A stretch of DNA of 64,000 bases from a virus, in the IMG/VR virus record IMGVR_UViG_3300005563_000029, positions 1 through 64,000 of that record; one strand, written 5' to 3'. Made by a program: the position numbers and the translations under genes. The notes beneath the pieces were generated by a model. The model ran no database searches. It was given only the letters and a program-made list of their open reading frames with translations, and was not told the origin of the DNA. This document shows positions 34,263 to 41,972 of this stretch, piece after piece. Every line of letters starts with the position of its first letter. Position 1 is the first letter of the stretch.

Positions 34263-34589
34263 CTACGGGCTGATGGTGAGCGTTCCTACCGGCTCGGTCG
34301 GGACCTCGGGGTTGTCGAGGATCTGTATCCACACCGTGTACTCACCTTCGGTGAGGCTGACGCCGCCGTTGGTGGGTCCGACGAGGCATTGCGCGAAGTA
34401 GGCGCCGTTTCCTGCGACCGCCCACGATCCGCTGTGCCAGTCGCTGGTGCCGGGCACGTTGTCCGGTGGCTTGGGCATGAACGCCATCTTCACCGTGTCT
34501 GCGGTGGGGTTGTAGGCGCTGCCATCGGGCAGGGTGGCCAGTACCCGAACTTGGCAGTAGCGGGTGGACAGCACGGACTGGGTGGCCAC
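34263..34589 (-). CDS. phage structural-type protein, unknown
   Basis: 108 residues, GTG with GGGAGG. Beta-rich with 'CQVRVLATLPDGSAYNPTADTVKMAF' pattern (strand-rich, immunoglobulin-like) and ends 'GTLTISP'. It resembles short neck or decoration proteins found upstream of terminase in some actinophages, but no specific family is assigned. Confidence 0.55.
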   Translation of the reverse strand: MATQSVLSTRYCQVRVLATLPDGSAYNPTADTVKMAFMPKPPDNVPGTSDWHSGSWAVAGNGAYFAQCLVGPTNGGVSLTEGEYTVWIQILDNPEVPTEPVGTLTISP

Positions 34590-34604
34590 CGGCGTCCTCC
34601 CGTC

Positions 34605-34853
34605 TCAGGTGACGACGGGGGTGCCGAACTGCCAGGCGCTGCCGGGGGTACCGAGGCGCCACAGGGTTTCGTGGGGGCCGAAGCTTCCGAGTGGTGCGGC
34701 TGCCCAGCGTGCCCGGTGAATGTACGGGTAGGTGGCGCGGCGGGCAGGCGCCGTATGCGCCGGGATCCAAACGGGAACCGGGACCGGCGGCGGAGGAACC
34801 GTGATGAAGCGTCCGCGGCGTGTCTGCTGCGGGATGCGCCACCGCCGCGACAT
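34605..34853 (-). CDS. small proline/arginine-rich phage protein
   Basis: 82 residues, ATG with GGAG. Rich in Pro, Arg and Trp ('VPPPPVPVPVWIP', 'RARWAAAPLGSFGP'), no acidic clusters. Unrecognised. Overlap-free but 3 bp from its upstream neighbour; likely a structural or assembly peptide. Confidence 0.5.
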   Translation of the reverse strand: MSRRWRIPQQTRRGRFITVPPPPVPVPVWIPAHTAPARRATYPYIHRARWAAAPLGSFGPHETLWRLGTPGSAWQFGTPVVT

Positions 34854-34856
34854 CGG

Positions 34857-35357
34857 CTACTCCTCGTGCTCGACAGCCATCGTAATCAGATGGCCGGTGG
34901 GCAACGCGTTGCCGACGTTGATAAAGCCCATGCCGTTGCCGGCGCCAAGTCCGACGATCCACTCTTCCATCAGCTCGGCGGGCAGGTCGACGCCGGACTG
35001 CGTGTTGAAGGACACCTCGTAGAAGTACGGCCCAGTCCAGGTGGCGGTGGGCACGGCACTCCATGCCACGTCCAGGCCAGCGATGTTCGACGTCTGCACC
35101 GAGTTGGGGTCGAGCGCGGCAGGGGCATGCGTGGCCGAGGCGGTTCCTCGGTTTGTGGTTCGCACCAGCGCGACGGTGATCTGCTGGCTAGTGGGAACGG
35201 ACGCGCCGGCCCGCACGCCAAGGGTAATGCGCCGCATCTTGTAGCCGGAGTTGGCAGATGCGGCAAGGTTCGCGAACAGGGAGTTGGCGGTGGCGCCGGT
35301 CGGGGCCGTCGCCGGGAGTGCGGTGGCGGATTCGACGGTGGACATGAAGCGGGCCAT
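34857..35357 (-). CDS. phage structural-type protein, beta-rich
   Basis: 166 residues, ATG with AGGAAGG. Alternating Ala/Thr/Val strands, 'KMRRITLGVRAGASVPTSQQ', and 'FYEVSFNTQSGVDLPAELM'. No enzymatic motif. Position upstream of the terminases with other beta-rich genes suggests an accessory virion or receptor protein. Confidence 0.55.
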   Translation of the reverse strand: MARFMSTVESATALPATAPTGATANSLFANLAASANSGYKMRRITLGVRAGASVPTSQQITVALVRTTNRGTASATHAPAALDPNSVQTSNIAGLDVAWSAVPTATWTGPYFYEVSFNTQSGVDLPAELMEEWIVGLGAGNGMGFINVGNALPTGHLITMAVEHEE

Positions 35358-35373
35358 CGACGCCGCCTTCCTG

Positions 35374-36060
35374 CTAAAAGAAGCCCTGATTGGGGGTGGT
35401 GATCTGGGGCGTCCAGCCGCCGCCCGCTGCCGCCTTGAAGGTGAGCAGCAGTTCTTGGGCGTCGAGCCACGTGACGGTGGACCAGGACACGGCGGTGGAT
35501 GCCGGGCCTGCGGCGCCGAGGTCGAGGTTGTCGCCGATGTAGGACCAGCAGGCGTAGGTGCCGGGGACGGCGCCTTGGGATTGCACGTTGCTCCAGCCGT
35601 TGGTCCAGGCCGGTGCTGTCGGGGCGATGGTGTTGGGGGTGGAGGAGTGCAGCAGTCCGCAGGCGATGCCGAGGTCGTGGGCTTCAGCGGTGGTGACGGT
35701 GACTGCGGTGGTGGAGGACACGCCGGCGCCTGAGTGGGTGGAGGTGGAGGCTACGTCCAAGGGCGTGGCCGTGTTACCGCTGTATTCGAGCAGCCCGGCG
35801 GTGATGTAGTCGCTGACCGACGGGGTGAACGTCACCGAGCTTGGCTCGGATGCGCCCGCGATCTTCCACCAGGTGTAGGCGCCGTTTCCGTCGATGACGG
35901 ACGGGCCAGCGGTCCAGCCGGTGCCGCCGTTGGTGACAGTGGCGTCGGAGTTGGCCCAGGCGATGAGGAGGTTGCCGGTGGTGGGTGCGGCACCGAGGGC
36001 GATGGTGAGGCTGGTGGAGTTCACGCCGTCGGCCGCGTTCTGGACCCGCGCGAACCCCAT
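35374..36060 (-). CDS. phage structural-type protein, beta-rich
   Basis: 228 residues. N-terminal 'NSTSLTIALGAAPTTGNLLIAWANS' is a recognisable surface-protein strand repeat ('...NLLIAW...') seen in phage and bacterial surface proteins; 'VTFTPSVSDYITAGLLEYSG' continues the fold. Thr/Ser/Ala-rich, no catalytic residues. Probably a virion decoration or adhesion protein. Confidence 0.55.
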   Translation of the reverse strand: MGFARVQNAADGVNSTSLTIALGAAPTTGNLLIAWANSDATVTNGGTGWTAGPSVIDGNGAYTWWKIAGASEPSSVTFTPSVSDYITAGLLEYSGNTATPLDVASTSTHSGAGVSSTTAVTVTTAEAHDLGIACGLLHSSTPNTIAPTAPAWTNGWSNVQSQGAVPGTYACWSYIGDNLDLGAAGPASTAVSWSTVTWLDAQELLLTFKAAAGGGWTPQITTPNQGFF

Positions 36061-36063
36061 GGT

Positions 36064-36357
36064 CTAGTCCGCGGTGAGGGCCAGGCCTTGGACCTGGGAC
36101 CAGTTGGTGATGCCGTCGGCGGCGAGTGTGGCTGCGGTGACGGTGTCGCCGCCGGGGATGTCGAGTTCGACGGTGCCGCCTGCGGTGAGGGTGATGGTGA
36201 GGTGGCCGGTGGCGGTGCTGCCGGAGGTGGTAATGGCGTCGGTATTGAACGCGCCGGTACCGGGGTCGTAGTGGATGACCGCCGTGTACGTTTTGCCGGT
36301 CGAGTCGGGGCAGGTGAGGGTGATCGTTCCGGGTGGGGCGGCGCTGCTGGCGCTCAA
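36064..36357 (-). CDS. phage protein, beta-rich, unknown
   Basis: 97 residues from TTG 36357, overlapping the upstream stop (TTGA). Strand-rich with 'HLTITLTAGGTVELDIPGGDT' and one cysteine. The gene lies in a series of overlapping genes, which supports it as real despite the rare start. Function unknown. Confidence 0.55.
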   Translation of the reverse strand: MSASSAAPPGTITLTCPDSTGKTYTAVIHYDPGTGAFNTDAITTSGSTATGHLTITLTAGGTVELDIPGGDTVTAATLAADGITNWSQVQGLALTAD

Positions 36358-36620
36358 GTGGTTCTCCTGTTGGCGGGGTTCCGGCGGGGCCGGCCGTTGC
36401 GGCGTAGACCGAGACGGCGGCGGTCGTCTTCGCTTACCGCGTTGGCCGCGGACCTGTAGGTGCCCGATTCGGGGTCGACAAGCCCGAGGACGTCGGCACG
36501 GTCGGCGCCGGTAGAGCGGCGCCCGGCTGGGGTGTCGGCATGTGCGGCAACCTGGATGGTGACCGGGGCAAGGAGGTCAACGTCGGGTTTCTGTTCGGAG
36601 GCGGCCCCGGTGAGAGTCAT
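36354..36620 (-). CDS. small phage protein, unknown
   Basis: 88 residues from ATG 36620, overlapping the hydrolase stop (ATGA). N-terminal 'TLTGAASEQKPDVDLLAPVTIQVAAHADTP' (summarised: acidic then Ala/Val-rich), C-terminal Arg/Asn-rich tail ending 'PRRNPANRRTT', perhaps DNA-binding. Unrecognised. Confidence 0.55.
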   Translation of the reverse strand: MTLTGAASEQKPDVDLLAPVTIQVAAHADTPAGRRSTGADRADVLGLVDPESGTYRSAANAVSEDDRRRLGLRRNGRPRRNPANRRTT

Positions 36621-37162
36621 GCCGGGTACGTCCAGGGCTGCATGACGGGCCTGCGTGCGAGGTTGGCCGGGGTGACCTCTGTGGTTGTCGCCGCGCCGCC
36701 GCGCCAGTCGAGACCTGCGGCCTGACCTGCCAGTGAGACCAGTTGTGAACACACCACTTCGCCGTCGCCGGACGCCCGCTTCAGCAGCCAGCGCCAATGC
36801 CACCCGAGCGATTCGAGTCCGTCTTCGACAATCTGCAGGTCTCCGTAGGCCTTGCCGATCATCGCTTTGGCGGTCGCCACGACAACGGTCCGCTGCGCGA
36901 CGGTCATGTCCTCTGCGGAGTTGATCGCGATGCGGCAGCCGTAGTACTCAGACAGGTGTCCGAGCCGGACACCGCCGGGTTCGGCCTCGATAATGGCGCC
37001 GTCCTCAAGGGCGATCCCCGCGTGATCAAAAGGGCTATGTGTCGCGCGTCGTATGACCCACGGAACGAACCCGTGGGTCTTCACCACGAAGTACCGCCCG
37101 GCCGCTGGCCACGGTGAGGCTGAAGCCTCGTCGCGCTTGAAGGTGGTCTCGGACGGCGACAT
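36617..37162 (-). CDS. NlpC/P60-like cysteine hydrolase (permuted YiiX type)
   Basis: 181 residues from ATG 37162 with AGGGGAG. Pattern of circularly permuted NlpC/P60 papain-like enzymes: 'SPFDHAGIALEDG' contributes the histidine near the N-terminal side and 'GDGEVVCSQLVSL' the catalytic cysteine. A glycine-rich 'EAEPGGVRLGHL' lies between. Family members cut peptides or act as amidases on cell wall; phage forms occur in tail or lysis modules. It overlaps both neighbours and has no signal peptide, so it is probably virion-borne or cytoplasmic. Confidence 0.65.
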   Translation of the reverse strand: MSPSETTFKRDEASASPWPAAGRYFVVKTHGFVPWVIRRATHSPFDHAGIALEDGAIIEAEPGGVRLGHLSEYYGCRIAINSAEDMTVAQRTVVVATAKAMIGKAYGDLQIVEDGLESLGWHWRWLLKRASGDGEVVCSQLVSLAGQAAGLDWRGGAATTTEVTPANLARRPVMQPWTYPA

Positions 37163-37173
37163 CGGCGCTCCCC

Positions 37174-37362
37174 TCAGCCCTGCGGTCCGCGCATGTTGGC
37201 GGTCAGTACCTGGGCGGTGAGGTAGAGGGCCTGCTGCTCGGTGAACCCGGCCTGCACGTAGGACGCGAACATCTCGTGGGTCGCCGTGGCGGCCATCGCC
37301 AGCACGGACAGCGGGTCCTGGATCTCGCTGCCCGCTGTCTCGCCGGTGGTGTCGTCGTTCAC
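37174..37362 (-). CDS. 62-aa phage protein, unknown
   Basis: GTG 37362 overlaps the upstream stop (GTGA). Acidic N-terminus then an amphipathic helix ('AGFTEQQALYLTAQVLTANM'). Ends 11 bp before the hydrolase. Unrecognised; a small helical assembly or chaperone peptide is possible. Confidence 0.55.
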   Translation of the reverse strand: MNDDTTGETAGSEIQDPLSVLAMAATATHEMFASYVQAGFTEQQALYLTAQVLTANMRGPQG

Positions 37363-37841
37363 TTGGTCGCCTGCGCAATCCGCATCTCAACGACCTCGTA
37401 ACGGAACACGCCGGTACGGACGCCGTCGTCGTTATCGAACGTCGGGTGTACGGGCTGGCCGTCTTGGAGCGGCTGCCCGTCGGTGTTCACCAGCATGGTG
37501 AGATCAGCAGTAACGGGCTCGCCGTTCCACTGTGCGCCGCCGAGGTCGATACGGATCCCAGTGGTGCAGACTAGTTCGGCGCCGGTGCCGTAGTCGAAGG
37601 CGCGCATGCCGTGCGTGTACAGCGGGGTGCCGTCGGGTCGGGGCGCGGGCCATTCGATGATGAGGCGCCCGGCGGTGGCCGGCTGCTGGAACAGTTCACG
37701 AACGGCGTCGAGGCGCTGCAGGTTGCGTCCGGGGCAGTCGTCGCTGACGATGACGGGCCGGACGGTGATCGGCTCAAGCTGGTGACAGGTGCAGTGCTCG
37801 CCGTGCCAGGTGCCGATGTGGACGTCGACCGTGCGGGCCAT
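37359..37841 (-). CDS. phage protein, unknown
   Basis: 160 residues; ATG overlaps the upstream stop (TGATG). N-terminal 'IGTWHGEHCTCHQLEP' has a His/Cys cluster that could bind a metal. Mixed alpha/beta thereafter ('RAFDYGTGAELVCTTGIRIDLGG'). Not recognised. Part of the gene series before the terminases. Confidence 0.5.
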   Translation of the reverse strand: MARTVDVHIGTWHGEHCTCHQLEPITVRPVIVSDDCPGRNLQRLDAVRELFQQPATAGRLIIEWPAPRPDGTPLYTHGMRAFDYGTGAELVCTTGIRIDLGGAQWNGEPVTADLTMLVNTDGQPLQDGQPVHPTFDNDDGVRTGVFRYEVVEMRIAQATK

Positions 37842-38116
37842 CAGCCGGTCGTGGTCTCCGCAGCCGGCGCCGTAGCGTCCCCGGCGACCGCGGTCTCGCC
37901 AACCGACGCCACGTCCTGCACGGCCTCGTTAACGACCGGCTCCTCCGCGGCGACCGCGTCTCGCGCGACCTGCTCGGCGTCGCTCTTTACGATCGTCAGC
38001 AGTTCCTCGAATCGCGCCTTGATAGGCGCGGCGAGCTTGTGGCCGTCTGCTTCAAGCTCGCCGAGGAGCGTGTGTAGTTCGTCGATGACGGCGTGGAACG
38101 CCTTTGCCGCGCCCAC
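37841..38116 (-). CDS. small acidic phage protein
   Basis: 91 residues, GTG. Helical ('FHAVIDELHTLLGELEADGH') with an Ala/Val/Glu-rich tail; no cysteine. No ribosome site is clear. Unrecognised; could be a structural or disordered scaffold-like protein. Confidence 0.45.
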   Translation of the reverse strand: MGAAKAFHAVIDELHTLLGELEADGHKLAAPIKARFEELLTIVKSDAEQVARDAVAAEEPVVNEAVQDVASVGETAVAGDATAPAAETTTG

Positions 38117-38118
38117 GG

Positions 38119-38691
38119 TCAGGCCGGCGGGTTGTCGTCGCGCGGGACCGGCGTGCCGAACACGGCGCCGACGCTGGTCACCGCACCCGGGTCGATTCGC
38201 ACGGTCACCGGCGGCAGCGCCTTGCCGTTCACGTCGGTGATGTTGAGGGTGAGGTCGCCGGCCTGTCCGACGTGCGAGCGCAGGTTCGCCGTCAGGGTGT
38301 CGTCGGCGACGGCCAGCTCGCCAAGGTCGGTGTTGTCCTCGACCCAGGTGAACGGGGCCACGAACTCGCCGTTGGGGTCGGAGAAGTCCGAGGGGACTGC
38401 GACTTTCTCGTTGTCGAAGCCGGTCAGGGTGATGGTGACCATGTCGTCGTCGGGCATCGTGAACATGGGGGATCCTTCCGTCGTGCGAGGTACGGGGGTG
38501 CCGAAGATGGCTTCGACGGTGACGATGAGGGCTGGCCGGGCTAGCCAGGCTTCGAAGAGGTCGGCGATGCTGACGACGTGCCGCGCGATGGTACGCAGGT
38601 CGCGGGTGGGCAGGTCGTCGGCGCCTGCGGTGAAAACGGTGGCGGCGGCTTCGAGTGCTGCGGCGCGGCGCCAGGCCCGTTCGGTGGTCAC
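38119..38691 (-). CDS. phage protein with internal FGTPVPR repeat
   Basis: 190 residues, GTG with GGAGG. First 60 residues are helical, the rest beta-rich ('VTITLTGFDNEKVAVPSDFS'). The heptapeptide FGTPVPR occurs twice (about 63-69 and 178-184) with different codons, which may mark a fused duplicate or a cleavage/interaction peptide. A second start at Met76 could make the later domain alone. Unrecognised. Confidence 0.5.
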   Translation of the reverse strand: MTTERAWRRAAALEAAATVFTAGADDLPTRDLRTIARHVVSIADLFEAWLARPALIVTVEAIFGTPVPRTTEGSPMFTMPDDDMVTITLTGFDNEKVAVPSDFSDPNGEFVAPFTWVEDNTDLGELAVADDTLTANLRSHVGQAGDLTLNITDVNGKALPPVTVRIDPGAVTSVGAVFGTPVPRDDNPPA

Positions 38692-38724
38692 TGCTGAGGT
38701 CCTCCTCGCAGTGCGGTATGCGAA

Positions 38725-38750
38725 GGCGCCGCGGGGTTAGTCGCGGCGCC
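38725..38750. terminator. hairpin terminator
   Basis: Perfect 9-bp stem GGCGCCGCG (38725-38733) with 38742-38750, loop GGGTTAGT, between two minus-strand late genes. A variant of the shared ATGCGAAG trailer lies beside it (38716-38725). Confidence 0.6.
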
Positions 38751-38758
38751 GGTGTTGT

Positions 38759-39130
38759 CTATTCGTCGCGTCCGTAGGCCTGGTCGCGTGCGCGGCGCAG
38801 AGTCTTGATGAGGGCGTTGATCTCGGAGCGGGAGAGGGACGGCGAATAAGCCTCAGGCATCCAGCCCTCTTCCCAGTGCGTGGTGTCGCCCTGTTCGGCT
38901 TCGCGGAGCCGGTCGCCCATCTGGGTCCACGCTGCGACCGGTGCCTGGAGGGATACCTGGACGTTGCCGCTGCGGTCGTGTCCGGCTGCGTGCCAGCGGA
39001 CGTTGAGGATTGGCTCGTACCAGGCGTTGTTGCCGTCCATCCCGCTGCTTGCGGGGCTGTCGGACTCGGCCGTGTCAACGTAGCCGCGGTGTTCAATCTC
39101 GCTGGGGTAGTTGATCTGTGTTTTCGGCAT
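38759..39130 (-). CDS. phage protein, unknown
   Basis: 123 residues from ATG 39130 with GGAG upstream. Mixed sequence with 'DGNNAWYEPILNVRWHAAG' and 'LREAEQGDTTHWEEGWMP'; C-terminal helix with basic end. Not recognised. It is followed by a terminator, so it is the last gene of its transcript. Confidence 0.5.
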   Translation of the reverse strand: MPKTQINYPSEIEHRGYVDTAESDSPASSGMDGNNAWYEPILNVRWHAAGHDRSGNVQVSLQAPVAAWTQMGDRLREAEQGDTTHWEEGWMPEAYSPSLSRSEINALIKTLRRARDQAYGRDE

Positions 39131-39205
39131 CACGCCATCTCCATCACGGAGTAGCCGCCCTACGAAACGGGGCGGACGTTTATACGACGCATCACGCGCC
39201 AGCGC

Positions 39206-39394
39206 TCAACCCTGAACCAGGGCGAGAAGTTCATCTACATCGACGGGCTGCGACTCACGGTGCACCTCGAACTCGTCGCGGTAGATCCGCCAGTGCCGGG
39301 GGCAGTCCTCAAAGCCTTCGATACGGCCGTCGCCCCACTCGTCGAGGAAGATCGCGCAGGTGCAGTAGTCCGGCGTCAACGGCGCGGGATCCAC
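39206..39394 (-). CDS. 62-aa phage protein, unknown
   Basis: GTG 39394. Two cysteines in 'DYCTCAIF', a further one in 'EDCPRHW', so a metal-binding possibility. Overlaps the 3' end of the membrane peptide gene by 19 nt. Unrecognised. Confidence 0.5.
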   Translation of the reverse strand: MDPAPLTPDYCTCAIFLDEWGDGRIEGFEDCPRHWRIYRDEFEVHRESQPVDVDELLALVQG

Positions 39395-39540
39395 GAGTTC
39401 GCCCCGGACAGGTGCAGCGCGAGAAAGAACGAGCCAAGGAGCAGCAGCGCGGTCGGCGAGAACCAGGCGCTGGTGTGGCCGCCGGAGCCTTGCTCGATAA
39501 AGCCGATACCGTAGGCGATGGCGGCGAGGAGTCCAAACAT
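39376..39540 (-). CDS. 54-aa two-TM membrane peptide
   Basis: ATG 39540. Hydrophobic segments at about 2-14 and 28-44 ('FSPTALLLLGSFFLALHL') with a short polar loop containing 'EQGSGGHTSAW'. The pattern (MFGLLAAIAYGIGF...HTSAWFSPT) recurs in short proteins of Streptomyces phages. Function unknown. Co-transcribed with its neighbours. Confidence 0.55.
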   Translation of the reverse strand: MFGLLAAIAYGIGFIEQGSGGHTSAWFSPTALLLLGSFFLALHLSGANSWIPRR

Positions 39541-39544
39541 CAGG

Positions 39545-39973
39545 TCACCAGCTTCCGGACCAGTCGCCGGGGCCGTCCCACATCGCCTCAACGACCTCGC
39601 GGGTGCGGTGTTCGTCGCAGAGGTGCTTGAGGAAGTGGCACGGAGGGATTTCGGCGCCGGCTTTCGTCGGCACGTCGCACACGCCGTCTTCAGTCGGGGC
39701 GGCGCAGCCACCCCAGTTGCTGAACTTGACGTCCAGGTGCAGCTTGGCGAGTAGCCGGGTCCGCATGTGTGCGTAGGCCTGGGCTTTGGTGTCGTGGCCG
39801 ATACTTTCCCAGGCGGGACTGTGGTCGCGGTCGGCGTGCGGGGTCTGCAGCATCTCCAGCCACGCCTCGGCGCAGCATTCGGCGTATCTGCCTAGGCGCC
39901 GGTTACCGCCGGTGTAGATCCATTTGCCGGTGCGGGGGCCGCGGTCGATCTGCTGGACCAGGTGGTGCTGCAC
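39545..39973 (-). CDS. phage protein, Cys/His-rich, unknown
   Basis: 142 residues, GTG with GGGAGG. Has 'AECCAEAWLEML', 'GGCAAPTEDGVCDVP' and 'PCHFLKHLCDEH', so several metal-binding Cys/His possibilities, but no standard finger pattern. Unrecognised; could be a small nucleic-acid-binding protein. Confidence 0.5.
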   Translation of the reverse strand: MQHHLVQQIDRGPRTGKWIYTGGNRRLGRYAECCAEAWLEMLQTPHADRDHSPAWESIGHDTKAQAYAHMRTRLLAKLHLDVKFSNWGGCAAPTEDGVCDVPTKAGAEIPPCHFLKHLCDEHRTREVVEAMWDGPGDWSGSW

Positions 39974-39982
39974 GGCACCTCC

Positions 39983-40285
39983 CTACGCGTCCGACCAGAT
40001 CCCGGACTGGACCCAGCCGTGCCGGCCACAACAGTCGGGCCAGAACAGCGACGGCTCCAGGTGTAGCGGCTCACGCTCGATGAGTTCGTGACCGCCTGTG
40101 CCGGCGCCGCGCCACCTGTTGTAGGTGCTGCACCAGTGCCAGAACCACGGCTTGGTCTCGCCTTCGGGCCAGCCGAAGTACAGGTCGTCGGTGAGCTTGG
40201 TAACGGCGAAGTGGGACCAGTTTGACGGGGGATCGTTACGGTTGGCCCGGACGGCGTCGTCTGGCCACATCCGTTGACCCGTCAC
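39983..40285 (-). CDS. phage protein, unknown
   Basis: 100 residues, GTG with GAGGGGG. Rich in Trp, His and Pro ('GWPEGETKPWFWHWCSTYNRW'), with cysteines at 'CSTY', 'DCCGRH'. Unrecognised. It is the first gene of the late transcription unit, immediately after hairpin 40308-40332, so it probably lies just downstream of the late promoter. Confidence 0.5.
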   Translation of the reverse strand: MTGQRMWPDDAVRANRNDPPSNWSHFAVTKLTDDLYFGWPEGETKPWFWHWCSTYNRWRGAGTGGHELIEREPLHLEPSLFWPDCCGRHGWVQSGIWSDA

Positions 40286-40307
40286 GGCACCCCCTCAGGA
40301 TGCACGA

Positions 40308-40332
40308 AAGCCCACCGGGAACCAGTGGGCTT
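40308..40332. terminator. hairpin terminator upstream of late region
   Basis: Arms AAGCCCAC (40308-40315) and GTGGGCTT (40325-40332) with a 9-nt loop that itself has short GG/CC pairing. It lies between the excisionase-like gene (ends 40387) and the first late gene (starts 40285), so it likely ends the 41336-40387 transcript. Confidence 0.6.
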
Positions 40333-40386
40333 GTGAATTCAGGCACGGTGAACTTGCGACGATCATCCGACATGCTTTCGCGCTAG

Positions 40387-40629
40387 TCAAGCTGCGGGTT
40401 TCCCGTGGCGCTTCCGCCACGCTTCACGCTCAGTCTCCAGCACCGTCCGCTCGTCCACGTACCGCCACGGCGTGGACTTCTGACGCCCGGCCCGACCCAC
40501 GTCTACGGGCTCGATAAGCCCCGCAGCAGCCCAGCGTTCCACGGTGCGTACCGATACGTGCGCGCTGGTCGCAGCATCGGCAATCGGCAGCAGCCGGCAT
40601 AAGGCGTCGTAGTCTGCCTGCTCGCTCAT
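40387..40629 (-). CDS. helix-turn-helix, excisionase-like protein
   Basis: 80 residues from ATG 40629, overlapping the upstream stop (ATGA). Pattern 'LLPIADAATSAHVSVRTVERWAAAGLI' is a MerR/AlpA-type helix-turn-helix (IADAA ... SVRTVERWA), with a basic C-terminus. Such proteins act as excisionases or as regulators of integrative elements. Followed by a terminator. No integrase is next to it. Confidence 0.65.
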   Translation of the reverse strand: MSEQADYDALCRLLPIADAATSAHVSVRTVERWAAAGLIEPVDVGRAGRQKSTPWRYVDERTVLETEREAWRKRHGKPAA

Positions 40630-41336
40630 GCCGCGTCCTTCAAGTCCGAGGCGGTGACGGTAACCAAGTTCTGATACTCGGACTCGGTCCACAGTCGGCC
40701 GCAGCCGCCGAGTCGAGGGGAGCACTCAACATAGGACGACCCGTCATCACGACGCAGCGCCAGCAGGTCACAGCTGGGGCAGCGCACCGGGTATTTGTGG
40801 ACGAGCTTGTCCCGACCGGTGAACTTCATGGCCTTGCGGTGCCAGTCCAGAATGGCGGTGCCGGGGGAAATGTCGGGGTCGGTGGCGTCCGGATGCGAAA
40901 TCAGTAGCCAGTCAACGGACACGACGAGTACGTCAATGGCGCGGTTGAGGATGATCGGCTCGAACGTTGCGGCGCGGTCAGACCAGCCCCGCAAAGAGCG
41001 CATCGCGTCTTCGATGTCGGCGACGCCGCCAACAATGAGGTCGGTCATCAACCGGGCGGACTGTCCTGGCCACGCAGGCGCCGAGGAGGTGGTGACGCGT
41101 TCGGTGGTCGTGGTTTTGGGTGTGGCATTTAGTGCTTCCAGGTGGATGGCGGCAACGAGCTCGGGGAGTCCGTCGAGCGCGGTTAGAACGCGGAATCGGC
41201 AGTGGTCGCACCAGTAGGGGTTGCCGTACCAGGGGCGGATGTCGTGTGGAATCTGGGTTTTGGTGCTTTCGGCTTCGGCTCGGCGCCAGCTGATGTTGCA
41301 GGGGCCTGCACAGGCGAAGGGGTCTTTGTTCACCGC
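40626..41336 (-). CDS. zinc-finger protein, unknown
   Basis: 236 residues from GTG 41336 with GGGAG. N-terminal cluster 'CAGPCNISW' and 'WCDHCRFRVLTAL', and a C-terminal ribbon 'RCPSCDLLALRR' ... 'ECSPRLGGCGRLW'. Two helical middle segments. Its family is not certain, but paired zinc ribbons of this sort occur in actinophage and ICE proteins. Overlaps the HTH gene by 4 nt, so the two act together. Confidence 0.55.
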   Translation of the reverse strand, partial: AVNKDPFACAGPCNISWRRAEAESTKTQIPHDIRPWYGNPYWCDHCRFRVLTALDGLPELVAAIHLEALNATPKTTTTERVTTSSAPAWPGQSARLMTDLIVGGVADIEDAMRSLRGWSDRAATFEPIILNRAIDVLVVSVDWLLISHPDATDPDISPGTAILDWHRKAMKFTGRDKLVHKYPVRCPSCDLLALRRDDGSSYVECSPRLGGCGRLWTESEYQNLVTVTASDLKDAA

Positions 41337-41454
41337 GACTCCCGAGTGATCGTCTACTCTTTGGGGTGCGGTGGTTGTGAGTCGCGTGTTGCCAGTGGTG
41401 GATGGCGGCCCGTGCTGGTTACGCGGTTTCACCGAGTGTAAGGGCAGGGCGTGT

Positions 41455-41487
41455 AAAGGCCCGCACCATGCGATGGTGCGGGCCTTT
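41455..41487. terminator. strong bidirectional terminator, end of transfer operon
   Basis: Perfect 15-bp stem AAAGGCCCGCACCAT (41455-41469) with 41473-41487, loop GCG; the A- and T-rich ends flank it on both sides. It lies 18 bp after the last gene of the long minus-strand operon and separates it from the zinc-finger/HTH pair. Confidence 0.85.
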
Positions 41488-41504
41488 CGTTTGCGCCGGG
41501 TCGG

Positions 41505-41621
41505 CTAACGCGTCTTACGTAGCCGTTCGTTGCCGGCCAACAGGTCGGGCTGCTTCTCGTTCTGCTTCTCGTTGTTCTTCGGGTCTTGTCCGCGTGCAGA
41601 GTTGGGTGTTCTGTCTGGCAC
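41505..41621 (-). CDS. 38-aa protein, last gene of transfer operon
   Basis: Begins with GTG 41621, preceded by an excellent AAGGAGGAA site 3 nt upstream, and stops at TAG before the terminator. Highly polar: Asn/Gln/Glu/Lys-rich (the 'KNNEKQNEK' centre) with 'LLAGNERLRKTR' at the end. Too short for family recognition. The strong ribosome site argues that it is expressed; it could be a small regulator or part of the RapZ-like gene's transcript. Confidence 0.55.
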   Translation of the reverse strand: MPDRTPNSARGQDPKNNEKQNEKQPDLLAGNERLRKTR

Positions 41622-41654
41622 GGCTTCCTCCTTTTCGTGGACGGATACGGCGGG

Positions 41655-41882
41655 CTAGCCGCGCTGGCGTCCCCGCTTCATCATGTCGTTCCAGCCGTCC
41701 AGGCCTTCGTCGAGCTGCTTGCGGCAGTCGTCGGCCTGGAAGGACTGGCCGCGCTTCTCGTGGTATTTGATGCCGAGGGCGCCGGCTTCGGCTCTGCCCG
41801 CGAGCCACAGCGCCTTGCTCTGCTCGTCCTCGGTGAGCTTGCCGAATGCGTCGGCGTCGCTCATGTTCTTGTTCCTGGCCAT
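41655..41882 (-). CDS. 75-aa polar protein, ICE-type, unknown
   Basis: ATG 41882 with AAGG upstream. 'KNMSDADAFGKLTEDEQSKALWL' then a basic C-terminus. No membrane segment. Short proteins like this are frequent near transfer genes of Streptomyces plasmids. Unrecognised function. Confidence 0.55.
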   Translation of the reverse strand: MARNKNMSDADAFGKLTEDEQSKALWLAGRAEAGALGIKYHEKRGQSFQADDCRKQLDEGLDGWNDMMKRGRQRG

Positions 41883-41972
41883 GGTGGTGCCTTTCTGCTT
41901 CGGTGCCGAGTCGGCTTGCCCGATCGGTCGGCGCCGGCGGCGAGTTCGATGTTCGCCGCCGACACCCACCTG

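Noticed and set aside
39155-39175. Short CCGCCC/GGGCGG hairpin
   Set aside because: Only 6 bp of stem; too weak to call a terminator.
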